From NCBI RefSeq assembly GCF_014839805.1, contig NC_051130.1:682001-746000 (forward strand): 64,000 nucleotides of DNA, read 5' to 3'. This document shows positions 8,606 through 19,932 of this stretch, piece by piece. Within the stretch, counting starts at the first letter, position 1. Each line of letters starts with the position of its first letter. Both the position numbers and the translations under genes were made by a program. The stretch is from Manduca sexta (lineage: Eukaryota > Arthropoda > Insecta > Lepidoptera > Sphingidae). The notes under the pieces are model-generated. The model saw nothing but the letters and a program-made list of their open reading frames with translations, was not told where the DNA came from and ran no database searches.

Positions 8606-9579
8606 CATGTTTTCAAAATAGTAAATGCGTTTACCAATACCTAATGATGATTTGTAGATTGCTTGTTTCTTTAAAAGTTGTTTCATACTTCAAAGTATTT
8701 TTAATACAGTTAATTTGTGACTGCCTCGGTGCCGCAGTTGTATTATAGTACGGATGCTTTGCTAAGGTCACGGGATCGAATCCCGGGTCGGACAAAATGA
8801 TATTGGATTTTTCCATTCAGTACTTACCTATCGCAAATTCATAAATCCACATTAAAATCGTAATGACAGCCTCCGATAGAAACATAATCAATAGATTGTG
8901 ATTAGTTCAGTTTCGCGTACGCGTCAACGATGCAACTTCGCGATCGTAAAATATTCAAAATGACAAAAAAAAAATCTAAATATAGACTCTATTTTATACG
9001 TTTTAAGGTCGCATTTAGGGGACCACTTTAAATTTCTTTGTGCCTGACCGACCAACACGCGACATACGAGTTTAGTGAATTCCACAAAGTAGCGGCAAGG
9101 TCTGGAGTAGTGTTGCCTGATGTCCCGATTTGCGCGGGACGTCCCGATTTTCAGAGTTCTGGGACGTGACCCGTTATGCACCAATAAAATTATTAAAACC
9201 ATTAAGTATTATGAAAAAATAAACTACGCATTCATCACTGTGTTGAGTGCGACGATGCAACCAAAATAGCACGTATCATCTCAGTAGCGCTGAAGGTACA
9301 GTTTTGTTTTATTCTCTTGCTTAGAGATGCGACTACCCGGCGATCAGTGCTTTGATGTTAAAACAGAAATCCAAATTAAAACGCAACTTTAGCATGACTT
9401 GCAGTGATATTTTTTGTTAAACGCAATACATAAAATTTAAATTAAAAAAAATACTTGCTTTTTTTATGTTCCGATCTACAACACTAAAACTCGATTTGTT
9501 TTACCTTCTTGATTTTAAACAAATTGATCCTGGCAACACTAGTCTGGAGGTACACGATATTTGACGAGCCAGAGTTTTA
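8606..9579. other. Non-coding interval with one SINE-B-like fragment
   Basis: 8729-8820 resembles SINE-B (TGCCTCGGTGCCGCAG ... GGATCGAATCCCGGGTCGGA). The remainder, including a minus-strand frame at 8924-9202, has no domain I recognise. 9112-9180 contains a self-similar CCCGATTT ... CCCGATTTT stretch. Confidence 0.5.
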
Positions 9580-10153
9580 TGGCGGCTGTACACTCTCATG
9601 CGAGTGCTTTCGCGATGTCTCGTCGAGAGCTCTCGCGCGAAAGGTGGAGAGACGAACGTGACCTTGTACACTCTCGTTTATTCAGTACGCTTTGCGAACG
9701 CCGAGAAGATGGACGCGTTACAGGTTACGGAAGCTGTTACATGGTTTACAGTGTTTACTGTTCCTTTACATTTTATAAATGTCCCAAAAACTAATTCATT
9801 AATTCGAAAACAAACCAAGTTGGTTTGTGAACTTCATCACACCCTGCAATAGATTTCAAAGAAGTATTGTTGTCCTGTATGTGCCCTCTGAACGTTGCCA
9901 TAAGCGAAAGCTTCTTTTATTTAACTCATCGATAGGAAAGCCTGAATCAACTGAATGACGCGAGAGTATACAGTGATGCACTTGCGCCGCCTCGCGGGGG
10001 GAAGCGAGGCCCTTTGACTCGCGCTCAAAAAACCGACACCGAATGGAGAGCCCACGAGTGACTGCGAGGCATCGTGAGACAAAACGAGTATACCCTGTAC
10101 ACTCTCGCGCTCGCCTAGGCTCGCCGTCCCTCGACGAGAGTGTACAGCCGCCA
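9580..10153. mobile_element. Non-autonomous PIF/Harbinger-like DNA transposon
   Basis: The 574-bp element has perfect 18-bp terminal inverted repeats, TGGCGGCTGTACACTCTC at 9580-9597 and its complement at 10136-10153. It is flanked by TTA on both sides (9577-9579 and 10154-10156), the 3-bp TWA duplication known for PIF/Harbinger. The word TGTACACTCTCG recurs inside at 9665-9676 and about 10096-10107, perhaps as subterminal transposase sites. The interior is GC-richer than the flanks and has no transposase frame. The open frames here are incidental. The superfamily call rests on the duplication and the ends only. Confidence 0.72.
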
Positions 10154-10156
10154 TTA

Positions 10157-11198
10157 CAACTATCACGTGCCCTCGCAGTGTTACCAAACTTTTTTTTATT
10201 ATTACCTTATTGTGCAATATCTTGTTTATTTTATACTTTAATACTTAAAATAATGTTTCAAAAATACTAAAATATTGCTGTGTATTATTTTAATTAGGTA
10301 CACTTTTCATTAATCATTTCATCATAAATCATTACTTATTTTATTTTGTAATACAATTGTGTGTTAAATCTGTGAGAACATCATGTAATAAAAAAAAATC
10401 TAATATCAGAATTTTTGAAATGCTGTGTCGTTTTAGCAAGCTTTTTGGTAAAAAAGTTTATACTGACAACACTGCGAGTTTAGGCGAGAAAGAGTACGAC
10501 TATTGTATTGAATAATCGCGCGCTCTTCGGACTCGGTCAAAGACTCGGACGCATTGCCATAGTGTCTATCTAGCAAAGAAATGGTACAGAAAGCATAATA
10601 TGACGTTCGGTAATGTGTACGTAGTCTTCTTTTAGGTATTATGACAAACCGAAATATTAATGTTGGAATTAAAATAAATGTCGGAATATCATGTAGAATC
10701 TAAAAAAAATACGATACCAATAGATTTAAATCTTGTAACTTTAGTAATTATGTAGGTAACTTTTTTGGTAAGAAAACTATTTTATTAACGAAAATAACGT
10801 TTATAATTAACGAAATATTTTTGTAGTAATTAATTATTGACTCAATGAACTGCTGCAACCAAGTCAGTGAACGTATTGGGAGTTCATTTGTGAGCTGACC
10901 TTCTGAACCCTATAGGTTCGGTAATAATATCATCAGCTGTGACGTAGTTCATTCACTTCAGTTAAGCGCGCTAAGAGACAGCGTGATCAAAAAACCATAA
11001 ATCTAAAATCGGGATTATTGACGTAAATATTCGTTACTTATGAATAATTTTTTGCACGGTGTTAGTAGAGGTCACCAGGAACCTGTGGTTTCATTTAGTA
11101 ACGCAATGTTGAAATGACCCTGTATAATAAAAAATATACACAAAAAATCATGTTTTTAATTTAATATTATTATTTATTTTATCAATTTATTACACACA
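10157..11198. other. AT-rich intergenic DNA
   Basis: No gene, no clear transposon end and no long repeat recognised within the window. Confidence 0.5.
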
Positions 11199-11980
11199 AA
11201 ATAATTCGAAAACTAAACATACATACTAAATACAAACATACATAAAAAATGAAATATATATACCACTCACTTATTTAAAATGCAAAATAAGCTCTGTCAG
11301 AGTTACTGTGTAAAAATGTTTACATATTCTGTTGTAACACATTATTTCAGTTGTGACACCTTCTGTTGTGATCTCCTGTATGCGATAGCGCTAAAAATAT
11401 GAGCCTTATCCAGATGTCCCTTACATCTCACCAAAAATGAATAAAACGCCTATACACCCTTAGCTTAGTAAGGTTGCATAGGTTATAAAGGACATCTTTA
11501 CACAAATTAAACTAGCGTTTTAGGTAATAAATGTCACATTACCTAAATGTGAAGGGTAATAGAAGGTCCAAACTTATAAAATTTTAAGCAATAAAACCCT
11601 TACTACATTTTTATTGTCTTTTTATTTAGAGTAAATGGAATAAAAACAATAACATTACTATTAAAACTATTAGTTATTTTAGCAACAAAAATTCCTAATC
11701 ATAAATGTTTTAAAATAAGGAACACCGTGTTTTTGTCCATCTAATAAGGGGATGTTGTAAATGAATTGAATTGTGTAACAATACTAAGAAAGATCTATAA
11801 TTACTCCATTTGTTATATGTGATAATGTCACGTGACTGGATAGTGTTCGTTACAACGTGATGATGCATTTTATCAAAGATCGTTCCGATATAAGATAAAT
11901 TGATTTATAATTTTCAAAATAAAAATAAATTAGTGAATATTATTTCAAATTAAAATATTTCTGTTTTGTTACTTTAATAA

Positions 11981-12473
11981 TCTATACTATTATATAAAGC
12001 TGAAGTGTTTGTTTGTTTGTTTGAACGCGCTAATCTCAGGAACTATCGGTTCGAACTGAAAAAATGTTTTGTGTTGGATAGCCCTTTGTTCCTGAAGTGC
12101 TATAGGCTATATATCATCACACTATAACCAATAGGAGCGGAGCAGTAATGAAACATGTTGCAGAAACGGAGAAAATTTATTAGTTTTGAGAGCTTCCGTT
12201 GCGTGCGCTGCGTCAACGGTTAAAGTTATGCAACAATGATGTATGACGGGATTGTTTCTCTTAAATAAAACAAAGTCCCCGCTGCATCTGCCTGCCTGAA
12301 CGTGTTAAACTCAAAAACTACCCAACGTATTAGGATAAAATTTGGTATGGAGACAGTTTGAGACCCTGGAAAAAAAAAAGGGGTTCCGGGAAAATATATA
12401 GCGTGACTTTTATAACGGTAAACTTTAGCCCGAAAAACTTTATAACGCGGGCGGAACCGCGGGCAAATGCTAG
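11981..12473 (+). mobile_element. Non-autonomous Helitron (left arm copy)
   Basis: It starts TCTATACTATTATATAAAGC after A and ends CTAG before T. A hairpin with stem CGCGG/CCGCG lies just before the end, the standard Helitron 3' form. It contains one copy of the 123-bp unit that is expanded ninefold in the related Helitron at 58014-59511. There is no Rep/helicase coding. Confidence 0.85.
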
Positions 12474-13042
12474 TAATAATATAATAATATCAGCCTTGTA
12501 TTATATACTTGCCCACTGCTGGGCACGGGCCTCCTCTACTACTGAGAGGGATTAGGCCTTAGTCCACCACGCTGGCCTAGTGGGGATTGGTAGACTTCAC
12601 ACACCTTCGAAATTCCTATAGAGAACTTCTCAGATGTGCAGGTTTCCTCACGATGTTTTCCTTCACCGTTAAAGCGAACGATAAATTCACAAAGAATACA
12701 CACACACAACATCACGCATTTTATCCCCGAAGGGGTATGCAGAGGCGCAACCATGGCACCCACTTTTCGCCAAGTGTGTTCCGTCCCATGATGTGATAGG
12801 GGGCGAGCCTATCGCCATATCGGGCACAAATTCCAGACTCCGGGCTGATACTGAGCAGAAAAACCTAAATATCACTTTGCCCGACCCGGGATTCGAACCC
12901 AGGACCTCAGAGCGCTGCCGTACCGCGCATGCAGTGCAACTACTCCACCGAGGCAGGCACAAAGAATACACACATGATTTATTTTTTTTTTTTTAGAAAA
13001 GTCTGGGGTGTGTTCCCATGAGATTTGAACCTGCGGACATTC
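12474..13042 (-). mobile_element. SINE-A copy, head truncated, with SINE-B inserted (left arm)
   Basis: A minus-strand copy of the tRNA-derived SINE-A, interrupted by SINE-B at 12704-12957. It ends at the palindrome breakpoint near 13042, so the box A head is missing. Confidence 0.82.
12704..12957 (-). mobile_element. SINE-B inserted in SINE-A (left arm)
   Basis: tRNA-like promoter: box B GGTTCGAATCC reads on the minus strand. A 16-bp target duplication CACAAAGAATACACAC flanks it at 12688-12703 and 12958-12973. Confidence 0.85.
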
Positions 13043-13239
13043 CATCACCTGGATCCATCGGTCCCCAGCCTATATACTAATATCCATCAATAATTTCTAA
13101 TTTTGCATGTGGTCACAATCATGTATTTGCCATATTATTTTGTTATGATATATTTACACATCTACATACATATTGTACATATTTATTACGTGTACAATAT
13201 AGAGCTTAAAATAAAATATAACTAAGGTAAAGTAACAAA

Positions 13240-13820
13240 GCGGCGATAGCCTAGTTGGGTGTGGAACGGACTGCCGAGACGAATGTCTGCAGGTTCAAAT
13301 CTCATGGGAACACACCTCAGACTTTTCTAAAAGAAAATAAATAAATCATGTGTGTATTCTTTGTGCCTGCCTCGGTAGAGTAGTTGCACTGCATGCGCGG
13401 TACGGCAGCGCTCTGAGGTCCTGGGTTCGAATCCCGGGTCGGGCAAAGTGATATTTGGGTTTTTCTGCTCAGTATCAGCCCGGAGTCTGGAATTTGTGCC
13501 CGATATGGCGATAGGCTCGCCCCTATCACATCATGCGACGGAACACACATGGCGACAAGTGGGTCGGGGATAAAATGCGTGATGTTGTGTGTGTGTATTC
13601 TTTGTGAATTTATCGTTCGCTTTAACGGTGAAGGAAAACATCGTGAGGAAACCTGCACATCTGAGAAGTTCTCTATAGGAATTTCGAAGATGTGTGAAGT
13701 CTACCAATCCCCACTAGGCCAGCGTGGTGGACTAAGGCCTAATCCCTCTCAGTAGTAGAGGAGGCCCGTGCCCAGCAGTGGGCAAGTATATAATACAAGG
13801 CTGATATTATTATATTATTA
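13240..13820 (+). mobile_element. SINE-A, full-length host copy (right arm)
   Basis: The head GCGGCGATAGCCTAGTTGG carries box A (TAGCCTAGTTGG) and GGTTCAAATC gives box B, so it derives from a tRNA gene and would use RNA polymerase III. The body is split by SINE-B at 13366-13590. The tail is TATTATTATATTATTA, directly abutting the Helitron CTAG end. Small open frames across SINE-A (with a shared GEGKHREETC core) recur in every copy and are not genes. Confidence 0.85.
13366..13590 (+). mobile_element. SINE-B inserted in SINE-A (right arm)
   Basis: The start is CCTGCCTCGGTAGAGTAG, with box B GGTTCGAATCCCGGGTCGGG. The 16-bp target duplication GTGTGTATTCTTTGTG lies at 13350-13365 and 13591-13606. 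Confidence 0.88.
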
Positions 13821-14315
13821 CTAGCTTTTGCCCGCGGTTCCGCCCGCGTTATAAAGTTTTTCGGGCTAAAGTTTACCGTTATAAAAGTCACGCTATATAT
13901 TTTCCCGGAACCCCTTTTTTTTTTCCAGGGTCTCAAACTGTCTCCATACCAAATTTTATCCTAATACGTTGGGTAGTTTTTGAGTTTAACACGTTCAGGC
14001 AGGCAGATGCAGCGGGGGACTTTGTTTTATTTAAGAGAAACAATCCCGTCATACATCATTGTTGCATAACTTTAACCGTTGACGCAGCGCACGCAACGGA
14101 AGCTCTCAAAACTAATAAATTTTCTCCGTTTCTGCAACATGTTTCATTACTGCTCCGCTCCTATTGGTTATAGTGTGATGATATATAGCCTATAGCACTT
14201 CAGGAACAAAGGGCTATCCAACACAAAACATTTTTTTCAGTTCGAACCGATAGTTCCTGAGATTAGCGCGTTCAAACAAACAAACAAACACTTCAGCTTT
14301 ATATAATAGTATAGA
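13821..14315 (-). mobile_element. Non-autonomous Helitron (right arm copy)
   Basis: Reverse complement of the left arm copy. The CTAG end is at 13821-13824 and the TC end at 14315. It differs from its partner by a few one-base indels. Confidence 0.85.
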
Positions 14316-15257
14316 TTATTAAAGTAACAAAACAGAAATATTTTAATTTGAAATAATATTCACTAATTTATTTTTATTTTGAAAATTATAAATCAATTTA
14401 TCTTATATCGGAACGATCTTTGATAAAATGCATCATCACGTTGTAACGAACACTATCCAGTCACGTGACATTATCACATATTATAACAAATGGAGTAATT
14501 ATAGATCTTTCTTAGTATTGTTACACAATTCAATTCATTTACAACATCCCCTTATTAGATGGACAAAAACACGGTGTTCCTTATTTTAAAACATTTATGA
14601 TTAGGAATTTTGTTGCTAAAATAACTAATAGTTTTAATAGTAATGTTATTGTTTTTATTCCATTTACTCTAAATAAAAAGACAATAAAAATGTAGTAAGG
14701 GTTTTATTGCTTAAAATTTTATAAGTTTGGACCTTCTATTACCCTTCACATTTAGGTAATGTGACATTTATTACCTAAAACGCTAGTTTAATTTGTGTAA
14801 AGATGTCCTTTACAACCTATGCAACCTTACTAAGCTAAGGGTGTATAGGCGTTTTATTCATTTTTGGTGAGATGTAAGGGACATCTGGATAAGGCTCATA
14901 TTTTTAGCGCTATCGCATACAGGAGATCACAACAGAAGGTGTCACAACTGAAATAATGTGTTACAACAGAATATGTAAACATTTTTACACAGTAACTCTG
15001 ACAGAGCTTATTTTGCATTTTAAATAAGTGAGTGGTATATATATTTCATTTTTTATGTATGTTTGTATTTAGTATGTATGTTTAGTTTTCGAATTATTTC
15101 ACTAACCTAAAAAAAATTATAACATATAAATTAATAAATATAATAAATATAGCCTTCAAAAACTGTCATAGTTCAACAAAGAAATGATTGTTGTGTATGA
15201 TTTAAAAGTAAAAATCAGGACAACTATTTAATTAATGATAATTCCAAGGAATAAATC

Positions 15258-15866
15258 TGTGGCGGTACAGTTAGTGCATATACCGCCATCTTGTCAACAT
15301 CGCCATCTGCCACTTCCTTCCGTAGCCAGTCAACACTTCGCACAGCCAGCCAGCACTCGCCATTAAGGATACCACACGCATGCTGCCAATGCAAGCCTGG
15401 TACCTTCGGCACTCCTGCACGGACTTCGGCTCCAACGTCACGGCACAACTGCGCTACAGCCGGACCATCTACTCTCTGGCACCGACATGCTATACGCTTA
15501 GCATCGAAGACTCGACTGAAGACCTGAAGACTTTCGACCTCCGGTCTCCGGGGGGGAGTGATGTGGCGGTACAGTTAGTGCATATACCGCCATCTTGTCA
15601 ACATCGCCGGAACTGCAAGAGGATCGATGCAGTGACACAACTGGAGTGATAATCACACAGCAATCACGATAGATGGCGACATCGATCCTGAATCACGCTT
15701 GCACAATTTGCGCGACGTGCAGCATATATACCACCTCCGAATAGGAACTGTCGGAGGGGCCGCGGCCGGTCAGGCGCAACATCTGCCTGACTGGGAATCT
15801 TCCCCTTCCATAGAGGAACGCAACCATCTGTTCCTCTACAGTGGCGTCAACCTTTACGCCGCTACA
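15258..15866 (+). mobile_element. Collapsed LTR retrotransposon with a target duplication
   Basis: The sequence starts TGTGGCGGTACAGTTAG at 15258. Its first 47 bp match the start of the complete LTR at 15562-15866 (305 bp, ending GCTACA). After those 47 bp it jumps into internal sequence near the 3' end, with a purine-rich run (CCGGGGGGGAGTGA) just before 15562. AATC flanks both ends (15254-15257 and 15867-15870), so the outer ends are original and the rest of the 5' LTR and nearly all coding sequence were deleted internally. The LTR family is also present as a solo LTR at 54695-55004. It is probably Ty3/gypsy, from the 4-bp duplication, but no pol domain remains to prove it. Confidence 0.82.
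15562..15866 (+). repeat. 3' LTR of the collapsed element
   Basis: TG...CA ends. Strongly similar to 54695-55004 along its length (for example CTGACTGGGAATCTTCCCC in both). Confidence 0.85.
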
Positions 15867-15870
15867 AATC

Positions 15871-17357
15871 TTACCTTTTCTTAAGGAGACACAGTCTGCT
15901 CCAACATGTTCTTCCAACTAACACGAAAAAAAGATGGCGGAGTTGTTCATGAATGTGTCAAGAACGATGAGCTAGTATTGACACTTCAAATAAATTAATT
16001 CTTTATGGGAGATTATAAACAAGACCAGGAAATATCGCGTTACACAACTGACGTGTTACAAGAGAATTAAAATTTGGGACACCTCTTAAGTTGTTAATAT
16101 AAACAATACGGGGTGAATAATTGTAGTTGTTGTCATTTTTTTGCGTAGTTAATATCCTATAGAACAAGATATATACGAAAAATAAAAAGTCATAATTATA
16201 AAAAATTATATGTGTAATGATTTGTGCGAAGTGGGCGTATGCAGACACCAACAAAATGTATGGAATTAAAAAGTTGAATATTTTTTATTATAATGTGTAA
16301 AAATAAATACTAGAAATATGTTTATGAAAAAAATTGACATAATAAAAAATTGTACGCACTGTATTTCATTTTTATAAAAAGTAGATTTATTATTATTATT
16401 TATTATTTTTTGGAGTCTAACTCTTCGGACAGAAACATTTTACAAAGTGCGCTAAAAATATGAGCCTTACTCATCTATCTTTGAAAGTAGTGGACCTATG
16501 TTAATTTAGATAAAGCTAATAGAAAGAGCACAAAAAATAAATCAGTGGTCCCTAGACACCTTTAAAATCCGATTACAAATGAAAAAGTTACAACGAATTT
16601 AAGACAAAAAAATATGTTTTTTGGCTCTCCTGAAAAGTGATGGTTTGTCCCTTACGACAATTGAAATTTCCGGTATCGATATGTAAGTCATTATTGATGA
16701 ATCACCACCAATTTTTAGCTAATTTAAATAAATATTAGGACAGTTTATTATCATAAATCAGCAACAGCTGATAGTAAACAAGCGGATAATATGAGTCAGT
16801 GGCATGTAAAGATAACACAGCTCAACAAATCAAATATTTTTGTTGTTTCCCTATATCTCCGCAGATTTTTATATTTTAACCTCCGTATCCATATAAGTTA
16901 TTTATTTAAGGACAGAGCTTTGGTGTGATAACAACTCTGTTTCTCACTGCTGACGGCATGGCAGCCTTCGCAGTGCGTAGACATAAGGCCGTTGTGAATG
17001 GCTAATATTGAGATACAACTTGAATCTAGTTGGCTGTCAGATAAACGAAGCTGAACAAACAGCAAGCTGTCAGATAAACAAAGCTGAGAAACAGACTTGT
17101 TATTACAGCAATGCTCCGACCTTAGATAAATAACGTCTATGAATAAGGGGGTAAATCTCCAGTTTTCGAATATACTTATAAAAGAAGATAATAGTGTCTG
17201 GTTTGATAATTCTGGCGTTTTTTTTTTATATATTGCGGACTTACTTCCATAGATATTTCTCCCATTCAACCACAGGGTGGTGCAGAGATAAATCAGGTAG
17301 GTGCATCAAGGAAACATGTATTTTATATACTTATTAAATAATTTAAATTTACAGTAC
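15871..17357. other. Non-coding interval with repeat traces
   Basis: 16449-16480 shares GCGCTAAAAATATGAGCCTTA with the palindrome arms (near 11389 and 14903). 17030-17090 has an imperfect tandem pair (AGCTGTCAGATAAAC). A 123-residue minus-strand frame (16898-17269) spans that repeat and has no domain I recognise. I take it as chance or as part of an old repeat. Confidence 0.45.
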
Positions 17358-17578
17358 TGTTCATACCTACGCCTGCTACAAGTTTTAAAGCAAGAAATGG
17401 ACTAATCGCACCCAATCACACTTGTAATTACCATAGGCGTTCTATGTTTACTTCTACCGACATAATTGTATTTTATTTTCTTCTACTTTTTTTTGTGTAC
17501 TGCAATACACGCTCTTAAATTCGGAAGCTGTTTTTAAATTATTTTCGTTGTGACAAGTATCCCCAACATGGTCCTACG
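17358..17578 (+). repeat. 5' LTR of the BEL/Pao element
   Basis: 221 bp with TG...CA ends, matched by 23546-23637 plus 24960-25080. Confidence 0.88.
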
Positions 17579-17596
17579 GAGCCGGATGATTAGAAA
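17579..17596 (+). promoter_or_regulatory. Primer-binding site of the BEL/Pao element
   Basis: TGGTCCTACGGAGCCGGA begins directly after the LTR's final CA. TGG pairs with the tRNA 3' CCA. I do not assign the tRNA species. Confidence 0.7.
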
Positions 17597-18175
17597 AGTC
17601 GTCAGCGCAAACTAAAAACAGAAATATGATATTTGGTGAAAAATTTACCAATAGTCAGTTAATGTGGCGTAACGGGACATCGTCGTGGCATGTGGATTGT
17701 GGATTCCAAACAGTGTTCAGCGTTAAGTGTACCTTATTTACCCAATATCCACTCTTAATCAGGTAGTATTTAACTTAAAAAACTAAATATAAGGTTAGTA
17801 GCACTTGTACCCATTTATGTGTGTCAAAGTTTACCCGCATTGATTTAGCAGCTAAGCAGAATCTAGGTAATAAATTTATTATCGTGAAACATATCCCCGT
17901 AAAATTCATTGCCTAATTAATTACTATTAATTGTAATTTATATTCCTTAGTTTGCTAATCATTGTAATTACAAAATAATTGCTTATGAGTTATTATAGCC
18001 TTTCATCAATAGGTATATTATTATAATAAATTATATTATATACACATTAAGGATAAAGTAGGTAGTAGGTACTTTGTTATAATTGTGGTTCTAGACTAAA
18101 TAAACGAAACAAAATTATTTTATATTGTTACCTGTATACGTTCCAGGTTTAACATCCGCTTCACAAGCTTCCAAA
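17597..18175. other. BEL/Pao 5' leader
   Basis: AT-rich leader between the primer-binding site and the first gag ATG (18176). No frame of note. Confidence 0.6.
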
Positions 18176-19932
18176 ATGACTGAGAGAGAAGAAAAGGAGT
18201 TAATAAAAAAGCGAGCTAGTTTTAAGGGTCGCCTAACTGCATTCGCTAATTATCTAAATGATTTGAACCAGTCATTGAGCCAGTCACAGGTAAATGAGTT
18301 GCAGATACGAATAAGTAAGATTGAAAAGTTGTATGACCAATATGACGAGGTGCAATTGCGTCTCGAATGTTTAGTCGATGATGTAAACCTGCAAACACTA
18401 GAAAGAAATGATTTTGAAACATTATATTATAAGCATCTCTCTTATGCTCAAGATATTCTTTCACGTAACATTAAAAATGAAGTCTCTGGTAGTGAAGTTT
18501 CGTCACATTTAAGCAGTCGTAAACAAGTTGAGTTGCCCACGATAAACCTTCCATCATTTAATGGAGCTTTTGAAAGTTGGATCGAATTCAGGGACACTTT
18601 TGCTAGCCTTATTCATACGAACGATGATATGGACGATATCAATAAATTTCACTATCTTAGAGCATCGGTTTCCGGATCAGCATCTACTGTCATTCGATCT
18701 GTTGAGTTTTCTGAGTTAACCATTAAAGCATCGGAATGTTTGCCGGCAAACATGACAGCTACATGACATTTACGTGTGTCACGGGAATATAACCTTATAT
18801 ACTACATAATAAGGTTATTTTTCCGTGACACGCGTAATGTCTTGTAGCTGTCATGTTTGCCGGCAAACATTCCGATGCTATATGGGACTATCCTGTGGCC
18901 TGGAAATTATTGTGTGAGCGTTTCGATAGTAAGCGGGCGTTCATTCAAAACCACGTTACAGCTTTATTTAATTTCGAATCACTTAATAAAGAATCTTCAG
19001 ATGGCTTAAATAGTATAATAGATCATTTTAATAAAAATTTACGTTCATTGCAATCTCTAGGTGAACCCACTAGCTATTGGGATACTCTTCTCATTCATAT
19101 GATGATTCAAAAGGTGGATAAGAAAACATCTTATCATTGGGAAGAGTTCAAAGGTAGGCTGGATAAAGAGAAACCATTAACATTAAAAATATTCCTCGAA
19201 TTTATGCAAAAGCGTGCAGAACTCCTTGAAAATATAGAACGGTCTCGTGCTGTTCAATCTAATCAGACTGTTAAAACCAACGGCAAGATTAAAACTATGG
19301 TATCAATTTCCAATACGCACCCGAAGTTAACAATAGGTAGCAACAGCTCGATGACATTAAAGCAGTGTCCAAAGTGTAATGGAGACCATCCTCTTTATAA
19401 CTGTTCTCAATTTCTCAATCTAAGTAACGAGCAAAGGCTAGATTTATTACCCCAGTATAAATTGTGCTATAATTGTCTTCGTAGTGGTCATTATGCCAAC
19501 CATTATAAAAGGAATGGTTGCAAAATTTGCAAACGTAAGCACAATACACTATTACATGTTTCGGAACCCAAAAAACCAGCAATAATATCTGTTTTTACGG
19601 GAATTGAGAGTGCAGTGGAGCCATTAAACCCGTCAACACAAGATGGACTGTCAACTCAACTAACACTGTCAGCTTGTGTTGATATGTCATTAGAAACTGA
19701 TTCAGACACTTTATTGTCGACTGTCTTAGTTAAAATATATGGTAAACATGAATCTGTAAATATCGCGCGTGTGCTGCTCGACCCAGGTAGTACGTCTTGC
19801 CTCATGACTGAGAAAATGTGCCAATTATTAAATTTGCCCGTTAATCACATAGATAAGCCTATCTTTGGCATCAACAATTCAAAATCATACACCACCAAAA
19901 TGTGTCGTGTTTTAATAACATCATTAAGTTAA
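18176..19932 (+). pseudogene. BEL/Pao gag and protease, disrupted by a hairpin MITE
   Basis: The gag frame opens at ATG 18176 (MTEREEKELIKKRASFKG) with the coiled-coil-like N-terminus and a Pao gag core (LPTINLPSFNGAFESW). It is broken at 18726 by a 153-bp palindrome and resumes near 18881 (VAWKLLCERFD). Zinc-binding cysteines follow: CPKCNGDHPLYNC near 19363 and CYNCLRSGHY ... CKICKRKH near 19464. The aspartic protease motif LLDPGSTSCL lies near 19770. Its DPGS in place of the usual D-S/T-G may itself be a mutation. The frame is lost at 19930 and moves to the next feature. Confidence 0.87.
18726..18878. mobile_element. Palindromic MITE inside BEL/Pao gag
   Basis: An almost perfect hairpin: GCATCGGAATGTTTGCCGGC on the left and its complement on the right, with a loop of about 9 bases near 18800. 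TA flanks it (18724-18725 and 18879-18880), as for Tc1/mariner-type MITEs. Removing the element and one TA is 155 bases, which is the amount needed to bring the two gag halves into one frame. The word GTTTGCCGGCAAAC is itself palindromic within each arm. Confidence 0.82.

Larger units (their letters stand above)
11199..15098. repeat. Large inverted repeat (palindrome) with a short spacer
   Basis: The left arm (about 11199-13042) and right arm (about 13281-15098) are reverse complements over about 1.8 kb, with only scattered substitutions and one-base indels. The spacer is about 238 bp. Each arm holds the same Helitron and the same SINE-B nested in SINE-A, with the same 16-bp target duplication. 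The arms were therefore produced by inverted duplication after those insertions. The inner end of the left arm stops inside SINE-A, while the right arm has the whole SINE head (13240-13280), so the right arm looks ancestral. An assembly artefact cannot be excluded, but the arm differences argue against a simple one. Confidence 0.9.

Noticed and set aside
8924..9202. 92-residue minus-strand frame
   Set aside because: No recognisable domain, and it covers a self-similar CCCGATTT stretch; not supported as a gene.
13240..13320. tRNA gene from box A and box B matches
   Set aside because: The sequence cannot fold into a complete tRNA and recurs many times with flanking target duplications; it is a SINE head.
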